Source of the DNA: Cytophagales bacterium
GTDB taxonomy: Bacteria > Bacteroidota > Bacteroidia > Cytophagales > Cyclobacteriaceae
Direction of reading: 5' to 3'
Assembly (NCBI GenBank): GCA_017303805.1
Contig: JAFLBQ010000002.1
Span: 496,001 to 560,000 of the forward strand
DNA length: 64,000 bases
Shown here: piece after piece, positions 34,695 through 43,661 of the stretch
Layout: each line of letters begins with the position of its first letter
Position numbering within the stretch: position 1 is the stretch's first letter
Translations under genes and position numbers: made by a program
Notes under the pieces: generated by a model
What the model was told of the DNA's origin: nothing
Seen by the model: only the letters and a program-made list of their open reading frames with translations
Databases searched by the model: none

Positions 34695-36218
34695 ATGAAT
34701 AAGAAAGTTTTGCTTATGATTCTGGATGGGTGGGGTATTGCAAAAGACCCAAAGGTTTCGGCTATTGATAAAGCACAAACACCCTACATCAATTCATTAT
34801 ATAAAAAATATCCGCATGCTTCGCTTGAGGCTTCGGGTTTGGCGGTAGGCTTGCCGGCCGGCCAAATGGGCAACTCCGAAGTAGGGCACATGAATATTGG
34901 TGCGGGCCGCATTGTGTACCAGGATTTGGTGCGCATCAATAAAGCAGTTGAAGAGCGCGAGTTAGATACTAACCCGGTATTACTTCAAGCTATTGAGTAT
35001 GCAAAGAAAAACAACAAGGCCTTTCATTTGATTGGCCTCGTGTCTGATGGCGGAGTGCACTCGCACCTCGAACACCTGAAGGGCATAGTTACCATATTAA
35101 ACAATCACCACCTGAAAGATGTGTTTGTGCACGCCTTTACCGATGGCCGCGATACTGACCCCAAAGGCGGGCTAAATTACCTGGCCGACTTAAACGCCCA
35201 TCTGGAAAAGACCACCGGTAAAATTGCAAGTATTGTGGGCCGCTACTACGCAATGGACAGAGATAAGCGTTGGGAGCGGGTTAAGCTTGCATACGATCTG
35301 CTGGTGCATGGCACAGGAGAACCAACTACCAACGCGCTTGCAGCTATTACAAAATCGTACGAAGCCAATGTAACCGATGAGTTTATCAAACCTATTGTGG
35401 TAACCGATGCAGCCGGCAAAGCCCTGCGTACAATTCAACCGGGCGATGTGGTGCTCTGCTTTAACTTTAGAACCGACCGGGGCCGGGAGATAACCCAGGT
35501 ACTTACGCAACAGGATTTCCCCGACCATCAGATGCACAAATTAAACGTGCATTACATAACCCTTACCAATTACGATGACACCTTTCAGAACGTGAACGTA
35601 ATTTTTGATAAGGACAATCTGCAAAACACACTGGGCGAGGTAGTAGCCACTGCCGGCAAAAAGCAGATTCGAATTGCCGAAACAGAGAAGTACCCCCACG
35701 TGACTTTCTTTTTTTCGGGTGGCCGCGAAGCCGCTTTTGAAGGCGAAAGCCGCATTTTGTGCCCTTCGCCTAAGGTGGCAACCTACGACCTGAAACCTGA
35801 AATGAGCGCCCAGGATATTCGCGATAAAATCATTCCTGAACTGGAAAATAAGACGGCTGACTTTATATGTCTGAATTTCGCCAACCCCGACATGGTAGGG
35901 CACACCGGGGTTTTTGAAGCAGCCGTAAAAGCTTGCGAAACGGTTGACCAATGTAACCAGACCGTTACAGAGGTGGCGCGTAAAAATGGATACTCCGTTA
36001 TAATAATTGCCGACCACGGCAATGCCGATCTGATGATTAATGAAGATGGCTCGCCCAACACGGCCCACACCACCAACCTGGTGCCGGTTATCCTGGTGGA
36101 TGATTCTTACAAAGGCCAATTGAAATCAGGCAAACTGGGCGACCTGGCCCCAACTATTTTAACCTTAATGGGCGTGCCCGTGCCACACGAAATGACGGGC
36201 TCCGTTTTAATTGATTGA
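34695..36218 (+). CDS. gpmI: 2,3-bisphosphoglycerate-independent phosphoglycerate mutase
   Basis: From the ATG at 34695 the protein is 507 residues, the normal iPGM length. The phosphatase-like domain holds metal-binding Asp11 (LDGWG) and the phosphorylated Ser61 (MGNSEVGH); the inserted mutase domain (about 75-305) has FTDGRDTDP and GRYYAMDRDKRW; the second metal cluster is FANPDMVGHTG and IIIADHGNADLM. It interconverts 3- and 2-phosphoglycerate with Mn2+ in glycolysis and gluconeogenesis. Confidence 0.97.
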   Translation: MNKKVLLMILDGWGIAKDPKVSAIDKAQTPYINSLYKKYPHASLEASGLAVGLPAGQMGNSEVGHMNIGAGRIVYQDLVRINKAVEERELDTNPVLLQAIEYAKKNNKAFHLIGLVSDGGVHSHLEHLKGIVTILNNHHLKDVFVHAFTDGRDTDPKGGLNYLADLNAHLEKTTGKIASIVGRYYAMDRDKRWERVKLAYDLLVHGTGEPTTNALAAITKSYEANVTDEFIKPIVVTDAAGKALRTIQPGDVVLCFNFRTDRGREITQVLTQQDFPDHQMHKLNVHYITLTNYDDTFQNVNVIFDKDNLQNTLGEVVATAGKKQIRIAETEKYPHVTFFFSGGREAAFEGESRILCPSPKVATYDLKPEMSAQDIRDKIIPELENKTADFICLNFANPDMVGHTGVFEAAVKACETVDQCNQTVTEVARKNGYSVIIIADHGNADLMINEDGSPNTAHTTNLVPVILVDDSYKGQLKSGKLGDLAPTILTLMGVPVPHEMTGSVLID

Positions 36219-36219
36219 C

Positions 36220-36810
36220 ATGCGCAGTATTGTAGCCGGATTACTTTGCATTTGCCTTGTAAGTTGCAAGCAATCGAAGCAGGTTTACGTAAAAGCTTAT
36301 TTTGATTTTGACAGTCTGGTTGCAACGCAACAAGCAAGGTTGTTAAGTGTGCGTGCAACTGTTATAAAAAAAACCACGCTCAACAACCAGGCCGAAGAGG
36401 CTACTTTTATACCCGATAGTCTTACCTGGACTAAAGAATTCGAAGTGTTTCGGCAGTTGGACGTTATTAACAAGCCCGGCTTTAAAGACACCTATAAAAT
36501 CACCGATAACGAAAAGGATAGTCGCAGCAACTTACTCATTCGCAGGTATGAATCTACTCTCGCAAATGCACCTGTACCTCGTGTTACCTTCTATTATCAG
36601 GATGAGTTTAGCAGGCTTCACAAACTGGAGGCTTCCTTTCGGGAAGAGAATACCTTGTTTAAAACAGAGCGTAAACTCATGCTTGAGTTTGATGATGCCG
36701 CGGGCAGCCACCTGCTGAGCCAGTATAGGTTAACTGGAGTTCAAAAAATGGTTTTAGGCGATAGTTTAAGATATTCGGTGGAGGCTACGGTGGTCCCAGG
36801 CGTATTCTGA
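36220..36810 (+). CDS. Lipoprotein of unknown function
   Basis: The start is set at the ATG at 36220, one base after the gpmI stop; an ATG at 36211 overlaps gpmI. The 196-residue protein has a lipobox (CLVSC, Cys16) and then a mixed alpha/beta domain rich in charged residues (ITDNEKDSRSNLLIRRYES), with no motif I recognise. It is followed after 12 bases by the ABC exporter gene, so an envelope role in the same operon is possible. Confidence 0.6.
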   Translation: MRSIVAGLLCICLVSCKQSKQVYVKAYFDFDSLVATQQARLLSVRATVIKKTTLNNQAEEATFIPDSLTWTKEFEVFRQLDVINKPGFKDTYKITDNEKDSRSNLLIRRYESTLANAPVPRVTFYYQDEFSRLHKLEASFREENTLFKTERKLMLEFDDAAGSHLLSQYRLTGVQKMVLGDSLRYSVEATVVPGVF

Positions 36811-36822
36811 TCCTGTTAAAGA

Positions 36823-38607
36823 ATGGCAAAAAAACGACAAGAAACTGCGGGCGAAAAGCGGCCCCTTAACAAGGAAGGTCTTAGAAACTTTTTTGGAGTT
36901 TTTCGCTTTGTGCTTCCTTATAAATGGACTTTTGCACTCGGGCTGTTGGCGCTCTCGCTTTCCAGCGGAGTGCTGCTCTCATTTCCATATCTGTCGGGCA
37001 AGTTGTTAGATGTAGCGCAAGGAAAAACCGATCCCTACTTCACAACCATCAATCAAATTGCACTTTTAATGATTGGCGTTTTGCTGATACAAGGGATTTT
37101 TAGCTACCTGCGGGTGTTTACTTTTACCTATGTAAGCGAACACGGGTTGGCTGATTTGCGACTGCAACTTTATTCCAAAATCATCTGGCTGCCCCTGTCG
37201 TTTTACGATCAGCGCAGAATAGGTGAGTTAATGAGCCGCATTACTTCTGATGTAGCCATCCTCTACGATACATTTACTTTTACGCTGGCCGAATTGCTTC
37301 GGCAGGTGCTGGTGCTTTCTATTGGTATTCCGTTGCTTGTAATACTTTACCCGCACTTAACCGCGTTCATGTTGCTCACCTTTCCGCTGTTAATTGTGGC
37401 TGCGCTTTTCTTCGGCAAGTTTATCCGAAAGCTATCGCGCAAAACGCAAGACCAATTGGCCGATGCCAATGTAGTGGTTGAAGAAACCTTGCAATCGGCA
37501 ACGGTGGTTAAGGCGTTTACCAACGAGGCGTTCGAAATAGAACGGTATCAAAAATCGCTGGGGCAGGTTATTGCAACCGCCATTCGTACGGCCCGCTTTC
37601 GCGGAGTATTTATTTCGTTTACCATTTTGGCTTTGTTTGGGGGCATTACTGCCGTGGGCTGGTATGGAGCCACGCTGGTGCAGGCTGGCGAACTGCAAGT
37701 TGGCGCATTGTTTTCGTTCATCATCTACACGGCTTTTATTGGTGGCTCCATAGCGGGTCTGGGCGATATCTATAGCCAGCTTCAAAAAGCAATTGGCTCC
37801 TCGGAGCGGATATTGGAAATCTTAAACACAAAGGATGAAAAACCGGAAGAGCCGGCCCCTATCAAAATAACAGGCAGCATTGAGTTTAGTAATGTACACT
37901 TTTCCTACCCCACCCGGGCCGATGTTCTAGTGTTGAAGGGGATCTCCTTTTCGGTTAAACCCGGGCAAAAAGTAGCGCTTGTAGGGGCGAGTGGTGCGGG
38001 CAAGTCCACGGTTATAAATCTGCTGTTGCAATTCTACCAACCCACCGCGGGCGTTATTTACGTAGACGGTCAAAGTATTAACACCTATAACTTAAAAGGC
38101 TACCGCAGCAACCTGGGCGTGGTGCCCCAGGAGGTAATTCTGTTCGGTGGCACCATACGCGAAAACATTGCTTATGGCAAGCCGGGGGCCAGCGAGGAAG
38201 AGATAAAGGTGGCCGCTCAAAAAGCTTTTGCGTGGGAGTTCATTGCTGGATTTCCGGACGGGCTGGATACGCGCGTGGGCGACCGGGGAGTAAAACTTTC
38301 GGGGGGGCAACGGCAGCGGGTTGCCATTGCACGGGCTATTTTGCGCAACCCCACGATTCTTATTTTAGACGAGGCAACCTCTTCGTTGGATGCTCAATCC
38401 GAAAAGCAAGTGCAGGCAGCGCTTGAAAACCTGATGCAAGACCGAACCACACTTGTAATTGCGCACCGCCTAAGTACAATCCGGCAGGTTGATACCATTT
38501 TGGTTATTAATGATGGGGCCGTGGCCGAGTGTGGCAGCCATGAGGAACTAAGTAACCGGCCAAATGGTATTTATAGTAACTTGCTTAAACTACAGGAGGT
38601 AAAATGA
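36823..38607 (+). CDS. MsbA/LmrA-type ABC exporter (fused permease and ATPase)
   Basis: The 594-residue half-transporter has six membrane helices (about 25-320) and a nucleotide-binding domain with Walker A GASGAGKST (about 388-396), signature LSGGQRQR (about 491-498), Walker B ILILDEATSSLD (about 512-523) and the H-loop IAHRLST. It should work as a homodimer exporting lipids or drugs across the inner membrane. It overlaps the Fur-family gene by 4 bases, which suggests coupled expression; the link between exporter and metal regulator is unexplained. Confidence 0.92.
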   Translation: MAKKRQETAGEKRPLNKEGLRNFFGVFRFVLPYKWTFALGLLALSLSSGVLLSFPYLSGKLLDVAQGKTDPYFTTINQIALLMIGVLLIQGIFSYLRVFTFTYVSEHGLADLRLQLYSKIIWLPLSFYDQRRIGELMSRITSDVAILYDTFTFTLAELLRQVLVLSIGIPLLVILYPHLTAFMLLTFPLLIVAALFFGKFIRKLSRKTQDQLADANVVVEETLQSATVVKAFTNEAFEIERYQKSLGQVIATAIRTARFRGVFISFTILALFGGITAVGWYGATLVQAGELQVGALFSFIIYTAFIGGSIAGLGDIYSQLQKAIGSSERILEILNTKDEKPEEPAPIKITGSIEFSNVHFSYPTRADVLVLKGISFSVKPGQKVALVGASGAGKSTVINLLLQFYQPTAGVIYVDGQSINTYNLKGYRSNLGVVPQEVILFGGTIRENIAYGKPGASEEEIKVAAQKAFAWEFIAGFPDGLDTRVGDRGVKLSGGQRQRVAIARAILRNPTILILDEATSSLDAQSEKQVQAALENLMQDRTTLVIAHRLSTIRQVDTILVINDGAVAECGSHEELSNRPNGIYSNLLKLQEVK

Positions 38608-39017
38608 AAGCCGGGGGCCAAATCTTAAAGGATTATGAACTGAGAACGACAAGTAGCCGGGCGGCCATAATTGACTTATTTCTAAAAAACGGATTCGCGC
38701 TGTCGTACTCAGACATTGAACGCGAAACGGCCGAACTGTTTGACCGGGTAACCGTGTATCGCACGTTAAAGACCTTTCTGGATAAGGGAGTAATCCATAA
38801 AGTATTGGATGATGAAGGAAGTTTGAAGTATGCTTTATGCACCGACCCATGCTCAACGGCAGAACATCACCATGAGCATGTCCATTTCAAATGCGAAGTT
38901 TGCGGCCAAACCAATTGCCTCGAGTCGGTGGTCATTCCGCAGGTAGATTTGCCCAAAGGTTTTTCTATAAAAGAAATGAATCTTCTTATACAGGGCAGGT
39001 GCAGCAACTGCCAATAA
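38604..39017 (+). CDS. Fur-family metalloregulator, possibly Zur-like
   Basis: The 137-residue protein has the Fur winged helix (about 10-78, TSSRAAIIDLFLKNG and FDRVTVYRTLKTFLDKGVIHKV), a His-rich hinge (EHHHEHVHF) and both structural zinc pairs, Cys97/Cys100 and Cys133/Cys136. The sequence does not decide between iron, zinc or peroxide sensing. A Zur role is attractive because two Zur-like palindromes occur at 49656 and 52118, but this is inference. Its start overlaps the exporter gene by 4 bases. Confidence 0.88.
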   Translation: MKAGGQILKDYELRTTSSRAAIIDLFLKNGFALSYSDIERETAELFDRVTVYRTLKTFLDKGVIHKVLDDEGSLKYALCTDPCSTAEHHHEHVHFKCEVCGQTNCLESVVIPQVDLPKGFSIKEMNLLIQGRCSNCQ

Positions 39018-39096
39018 ATTTTTTAGTGGCAAAAGGTTCCCTTTTTGGGTCAAATTCCATTAAAACGTGGGCAGTTTTTCAATTTGAATTAATTTG

Positions 39097-39104
39097 TAGC
39101 TTTG
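39097..39104 (+). promoter_or_regulatory. -7 promoter element of the TerC gene
   Basis: TAGCTTTG matches TAnnTTTG. It would give a leader of about 65 bases before the ATG at 39175. The leader is short for a yybP-ykoY (Mn2+) riboswitch and I see no such fold. Confidence 0.45.
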
Positions 39105-39174
39105 CCCCAAATTGAGAAGTAATCGCCTTGTTTATTAGGTAGTTATTGCTTCTTTTTTTAATCCGAAACCCCAA

Positions 39175-40185
39175 ATGTTATTATTCTCTTTGTTTGGCTT
39201 TAGTCTGGGCGATGAAACAGTCCTGTACGGTATCTTTGCCCTGATTATTTTTGTCTTTTTGTTATTAGACCTGGGTCTTTTTAACAAGACAGCCCATAAA
39301 ATCACCACCAAGTCTGCCCTCTATCAATCCATCTTTTGGGTTTTTATAAGTACGGTTTTCGGATACCTGATTTATGCTTTTGACAGCGAGAGCGGAGGAG
39401 CCAACGGAGCATTCGAATATTTTTCAGCTTACCTCACCGAGTATGCACTTTCAGTCGATAACATTTTTGTAATCCTTCTTATCCTCAAATACTTTAAAGT
39501 AAAGGAAGAGTACTTTCATAAGATTTTGTTTTGGGGAATTCTGGGCGCGGTAGTATTCAGAGGCGTTTTCATTTTTGTGGGTGCCATTCTCATACATCAT
39601 TTTCATGCTATCCTCTACATCTTTGGGGTGTTCCTGATTTACTCCGGAATTAAAATTTACTTCGAAGACAGTGATGAAAAAATTGACCCGGAGAAAAATC
39701 CGATTCTAAGATTTTGCCGCAAGTATTTGCCTATTACCAAAGATGAGATGGGCGGTAAGTTTCTTGCTCGTATCGATGGTAAACTTATGTTTACCCCGCT
39801 TTTCCTGGTTATTGTACTAATAGAAACCACCGATTTGATTTTTGCGGTTGACTCCATACCGGCAGCATTTGCCATTACCACCAACGAGTTTATTATTTAC
39901 ACCTCGAATATTTTTGCAGTTATGGGCCTGCGGGCTATGTTCTTTTTACTGAGCGGGATTATTGACAAATTCTATCTCCTGCAAAAGGGGCTTTCTATTA
40001 TCTTATTTTTTATTGGCGCTAAAATGTTGTTGGAGATTGGAAAGGATGTTGACTTCTTACCAAAAATCCTAACCGATATGCCACCTTATATCTCGTTTAT
40101 TATAATTCTGATAACCCTTACACTATCCATTGTGTTTTCGGTACTCATTCCCCGCAAGGAAGAGTCTGAAGAATTAAAAGATTAA
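39175..40185 (+). CDS. TerC/Alx-family membrane protein
   Basis: The 336-residue protein has eight or nine hydrophobic helices and the two family motifs with membrane Asp residues: EYALSVDNIFVILLILKYF and TTDLIFAVDSIPAAFAIT. TerC/Alx proteins export Mn2+ and may metallate exported proteins; the old tellurite-resistance name is misleading. The length fits the Alx-like group. No other ter gene of the tellurite operon is next to it. Confidence 0.92.
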   Translation: MLLFSLFGFSLGDETVLYGIFALIIFVFLLLDLGLFNKTAHKITTKSALYQSIFWVFISTVFGYLIYAFDSESGGANGAFEYFSAYLTEYALSVDNIFVILLILKYFKVKEEYFHKILFWGILGAVVFRGVFIFVGAILIHHFHAILYIFGVFLIYSGIKIYFEDSDEKIDPEKNPILRFCRKYLPITKDEMGGKFLARIDGKLMFTPLFLVIVLIETTDLIFAVDSIPAAFAITTNEFIIYTSNIFAVMGLRAMFFLLSGIIDKFYLLQKGLSIILFFIGAKMLLEIGKDVDFLPKILTDMPPYISFIIILITLTLSIVFSVLIPRKEESEELKD

Positions 40186-40198
40186 CCGGAAGAGGAGG

Positions 40199-41458
40199 TT
40201 AGGCAACCTGTGCAAAAAAATCCTGCGGCAGAATTTTCATTAGAATAGGAAGCGTAAGAAATTTTTGGGGCAGCGAGATGATTACGAACGAAGGAATAAT
40301 TCGCAGTACTTCAACGAGCATTTCCTGCATGCGGGCTTTCTCCTCGGGTTGTAACTCCTGAGCCCGCGCTTTGCGCAGCAGCTCCATTAGCTCTTTGCTC
40401 TCCTGCACTTCCTTTAAAAGCCGATGTTTATGGCTGCCCGTAATTTTAGCCATGCGCTGTACAAACTGCTCACTCACCTGGTTAAAATCTTGTTTATCCT
40501 GCAGGTAATTTAGTTTATCCCAATGTTCCAGAACAAACCCTTCAATGGCTAAAAGACTGTGTTCAAGGTCTTCTTCGGCAAAACCTAAGTAATTGCAAAG
40601 TTCTTTTAAAAAGGCGGTCTCTAGTTCATCAACGCGCTTATCGGCCCAAATAGTAAGAATGGCAATCTCTAAGAAGTATTTTTTCAGAATCCACGAATTG
40701 TTGGTGGGTAGGTTGATCTCTTCCATCACAATACCTTGATCGAAAATCTGTTTTGCTTCGCGTTTACGTTCCAGCGAGAGGTCGGTACTTTGAAGGAAAA
40801 ACTCCAGCAGTCTTCGTTCCTCGTATTCAATAGTAGAGTTGGCATGCGCGGCACAGGCAATTACCTTCACTACAGAAAACCTGAGTTCTTCGCGCTCGTA
40901 TTTGAAAAAATCAGAAACAATCCGATCAGCGTTGGTATGTATCCACTGGCCATAAATGAAAACATCCAGAAACAAAAGGCTGTTATGGAAAAGCTGAATC
41001 CAGAAATTAGTATCAAAAGCGGATGTGTGGGCAATGCGTTTATCCAAAATTTTCTCGGCCACCTCTAAAGGAGATTTTCGTTTGCCAAAAAAAGATTTTG
41101 ACGGGGTAGCTAACTCCGGAAAAATGTTGTTGTAAAAATTGCCAACGCTCTCTAAGGTTTTAAGAATTACCCGCGAGAGTTCTTCTGGCGACTGAATTGC
41201 TTTGTTGTGAAAAAGTAATGCGCTGTTGATTAAGCTTTCGGCCAGCAAAATCTTCATTCTGTCTTTCTCGTCCCATGCGGTAAACTCAGGAGCATCTAAT
41301 CCAACCGGTTGCCCGTACATGAGGCCCGAAGGTTGAATAACGCGATAAAGAGATTGTTCCGGATGGTGCGCAATACGCGCCTCGCTTGTCAAGTCATTGA
41401 GCAAGTGCTGTCTGAATTCGAGGTATTCCTTAAGCCAACCTTTTTCGCCCGGGTTCAT
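40199..41458 (-). CDS. LETM1-related protein with TerB-like domain
   Basis: The 419-residue protein is soluble. The middle (about 190-310) has a TerB-like helical domain (VVKVIACAAHANSTIEYEERRLLEFFL and ILTIWADKRVDELETAFLKEL), and the C-terminal 75 residues resemble the LETM1 ribosome-binding domain: LLRKARAQELQPEEKARM, then LPILMKILPQDF. It matches proteins named LETM1-related biofilm-associated in Bacteroidota. The exact function is not known. It lies leftward of purE after a 67-base gap. Confidence 0.75.
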   Translation of the reverse strand: MNPGEKGWLKEYLEFRQHLLNDLTSEARIAHHPEQSLYRVIQPSGLMYGQPVGLDAPEFTAWDEKDRMKILLAESLINSALLFHNKAIQSPEELSRVILKTLESVGNFYNNIFPELATPSKSFFGKRKSPLEVAEKILDKRIAHTSAFDTNFWIQLFHNSLLFLDVFIYGQWIHTNADRIVSDFFKYEREELRFSVVKVIACAAHANSTIEYEERRLLEFFLQSTDLSLERKREAKQIFDQGIVMEEINLPTNNSWILKKYFLEIAILTIWADKRVDELETAFLKELCNYLGFAEEDLEHSLLAIEGFVLEHWDKLNYLQDKQDFNQVSEQFVQRMAKITGSHKHRLLKEVQESKELMELLRKARAQELQPEEKARMQEMLVEVLRIIPSFVIISLPQKFLTLPILMKILPQDFFAQVA

Positions 41459-41525
41459 GAGATTGGGTAAAAGGTAAATTTGCTATAATTTTTTCACTTT
41501 TAATAAGGTAAAAGGTTTCGGGTGC

Positions 41526-42038
41526 TTATTCAGTGCTTCGCCAGCCCTTTTTTTCAATTACTTTGAATGACTCCTCTACCTTTTTGCGAAGCCCGGTTTT
41601 AAAGCGTTCTAGTTTTTTGCCCAAGGGCTTATTGTCAAGTGCCAAAATCTGAGCCGCCAGAATGCCGGCATTGCGGGCACCATTTAGGGCAACCGTTGCT
41701 ACGGGCACCCCTGCGGGCATTTGTAAAATAGAAAGCACAGAATCCCAACCGTCTATTGAGTTGGAGGATTTAACAGGTACCCCAACAACCGGTAAGGTTG
41801 TAAACGAAGCCACCATGCCCGGCAAGTGCGCAGCGCCACCGGCCCCGGCAATAATCACTTTTAAACCCCTGCTTTTTGCCGAGCCAGCATAGTCGGCCAT
41901 CCGTTGTGGAGTGCGATGGGCCGAAACGACCGTTAACTCAAACGGGACTTCGAGCTCTTCCAGAAATTCTGCAGCCTCGCGCATAATCTTTAAATCAGAT
42001 TGGCTGCCCATAATTATTCCAACTACCGGTTTGCTCAT
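41526..42038 (-). CDS. purE: N5-carboxyaminoimidazole ribonucleotide mutase
   Basis: The 170-residue class I PurE has GSQSDLKIM near the N-terminus and the SAHRTPQRM active-site helix with its conserved His. It moves the carboxylate of N5-CAIR to C4 in purine synthesis, using the product of PurK. Its ATG overlaps the purK stop by 4 bases (ATGA), so the two are coupled. The length is normal. Confidence 0.97.
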   Translation of the reverse strand: MSKPVVGIIMGSQSDLKIMREAAEFLEELEVPFELTVVSAHRTPQRMADYAGSAKSRGLKVIIAGAGGAAHLPGMVASFTTLPVVGVPVKSSNSIDGWDSVLSILQMPAGVPVATVALNGARNAGILAAQILALDNKPLGKKLERFKTGLRKKVEESFKVIEKKGWRSTE

Positions 42039-43171
42039 GCCTTTACTTTTAGAATTTGTTTTACAAAGTTGGTTTTCTTTTTCAGACTATCGAGGTCAGC
42101 ATCTACAATTGTTACATGGCCCATCTTACGGAATGGTTTGGTTATTTTTTTTCCGTAAAGGTGCACGTGCACTCCCTCGATGGCCAAGACCTCCTGAAGA
42201 CCTTCGTAGCGGGCCGGGCCCGTAAAACCTTCTTCGCCCAGCACGTTTACCATGGCGCTTGGTGCAATCAGGTTGGTGCTTCCGGGGGGTAAATTTAAAA
42301 TGGCCCGCAAGTGTTGTTCATATTGCGAGGTGGTATTGCCTTCTATGGTTTGATGCCCGCTGTTGTGTGGGCGGGGTGCAATTTCATTTACCAGTACTTC
42401 GCCTTCGTGGGTAACAAACATTTCAACAGCCAGCAAGCCTACCATTTCAAGTTTATTGATAATTGTTTGAGCAATTGCTTGGGCTTGCTGGTGTACCGCA
42501 GGTGTAAGTTGAGCTGGCGAAAAAAGATACTCCACCAGGTTTGCTTCCGGATGAAACACCATTTCGACAGGCGGGTACGTAGCCAGTTCGCCATTCGGAT
42601 TACGCGAAACAATTACTGCGATTTCCTTTTCAAAGGGAATCCATTTTTCAAGCACACCCGGAGCATCAAAAGCTTTTGCTAAATCGGCCTTGGTTTTAAT
42701 TACCTGCACTCCGCGGCCATCGTACCCTTCTTTACCAAGCTTGTTAACGGCTGGTAGCATATCGGTGTGGCCATAAACCTCTTCTTTGTTGTTTACCAAC
42801 ACAAAGGGGGCGGTGGGAATTTTATTCTCCGCGTAAAAAGTCTTTTGCTTTCGTTTGTCCTGAATTAATTCAATTACGGCCGGTTGTGGAAATACTTTTT
42901 TTCCGGCTCGCTCCAAATCGGCCAGGGCCAGGGTATTTACATTTTCAATCTCAATGGTAACAATATCGCAAGGCCGGGCAAACTCCATAACCGTTGCGTA
43001 ATCGGTAAGCTTGCCATTGGTAAATTTGGCCAGCGCAGCACACGGTGCCTGTGCATCGGGGTCCAGTACTTCAAAGGCTATATCCAGGTTAACCCCGGCT
43101 TGAATGAGCATGCGGCCTAATTGGCCTCCGCCTAAAATACCGAGGGTAAGGTTTGGATTAAATGCTGCCAT
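42035..43171 (-). CDS. purK: N5-carboxyaminoimidazole ribonucleotide synthase
   Basis: From the ATG at 43171 the protein is 378 residues. It begins with the pre-ATP-grasp domain ([13 protein letters not shown]), continues into ATP-grasp ([15 protein letters not shown] and the Mg2+ site [24 protein letters not shown]) and ends in the small rudiment domain. PurK makes N5-CAIR from AIR, ATP and bicarbonate. It is directly coupled to purE. Confidence 0.97.
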   Translation of the reverse strand: MAAFNPNLTLGILGGGQLGRMLIQAGVNLDIAFEVLDPDAQAPCAALAKFTNGKLTDYATVMEFARPCDIVTIEIENVNTLALADLERAGKKVFPQPAVIELIQDKRKQKTFYAENKIPTAPFVLVNNKEEVYGHTDMLPAVNKLGKEGYDGRGVQVIKTKADLAKAFDAPGVLEKWIPFEKEIAVIVSRNPNGELATYPPVEMVFHPEANLVEYLFSPAQLTPAVHQQAQAIAQTIINKLEMVGLLAVEMFVTHEGEVLVNEIAPRPHNSGHQTIEGNTTSQYEQHLRAILNLPPGSTNLIAPSAMVNVLGEEGFTGPARYEGLQEVLAIEGVHVHLYGKKITKPFRKMGHVTIVDADLDSLKKKTNFVKQILKVKA

Positions 43172-43211
43172 AAATGGCTGCAAAATACAGCATAGGTGCT
43201 AACCAGTAAAA

Positions 43212-43592
43212 TCAATAGTTGGTTATTGATTGTGCCCGGGCCACTACCTCGTTAAATTCTATGCCTGCATTCTTAATGGTGTACAACAGCAGGCGAACTT
43301 CTTTTACATGCACGCGCCCGTCTATTTCAGACATTTTATAGAGGTGAACAAATGCGTTAAGCTTTTCTTCATCGGTGCAGTTGTTCATCATCTCGATCCC
43401 TTCCCGATAAATGTCGCGTTCTTTCTTACCCACAACGGCTGTTTCAAACTTTTTAAAATCTTCTTCCGAGATGGATTCTTTCTCTTTAATTTTTGAAAGT
43501 GCCTGATATTCTTTGGCGTCTATAATCCCATCGGCACTTATAAGCAGATGGGCCAGGTAAAGTAAACCCAGTTTGGATGGTGAGGTAGTCAT
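43212..43592 (-). CDS. TerB-family protein
   Basis: From the ATG at 43592 the protein is 126 residues and all-helical, with two TerB-type acidic loops: ISADGIIDAKEYQAL and YKMSEIDGRVHVKEVRLLL. Similar loops bind metal in TerB. It is on the same strand as purK, 40 bases upstream of it. With the LETM1-related gene, purK-purE is flanked on both sides by TerB-fold genes. Its cellular role is unknown. Confidence 0.8.
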   Translation of the reverse strand: MTTSPSKLGLLYLAHLLISADGIIDAKEYQALSKIKEKESISEEDFKKFETAVVGKKERDIYREGIEMMNNCTDEEKLNAFVHLYKMSEIDGRVHVKEVRLLLYTIKNAGIEFNEVVARAQSITNY

Positions 43593-43661
43593 ACAAGGTG
43601 TTCGCTTCAAAAGTAAGCAGAAATACCACTTGTAAAAGCAGAACGATGCGGCTATGTAAGA

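Noticed and set aside
35541-36119. Long open frame on the minus strand inside the gpmI gene
   Set aside because: It lies fully within a highly conserved phosphoglycerate mutase gene, has no start context or recognisable domain, and its composition is that of an antisense shadow.
39105-39174. yybP-ykoY manganese riboswitch before the TerC gene
   Set aside because: The leader is about 65 bases with no paired core matching this riboswitch.
39175-40185. Tellurite-resistance operon because of TerC and the TerB-fold genes
   Set aside because: TerA, TerD and TerE are missing, and TerC/Alx is better understood as a manganese exporter.
40185-40199. Small AACC...GGTT stem between terC and the LETM1-related gene as terminator
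   Set aside because: Four base pairs with no T-tract are too weak to call.
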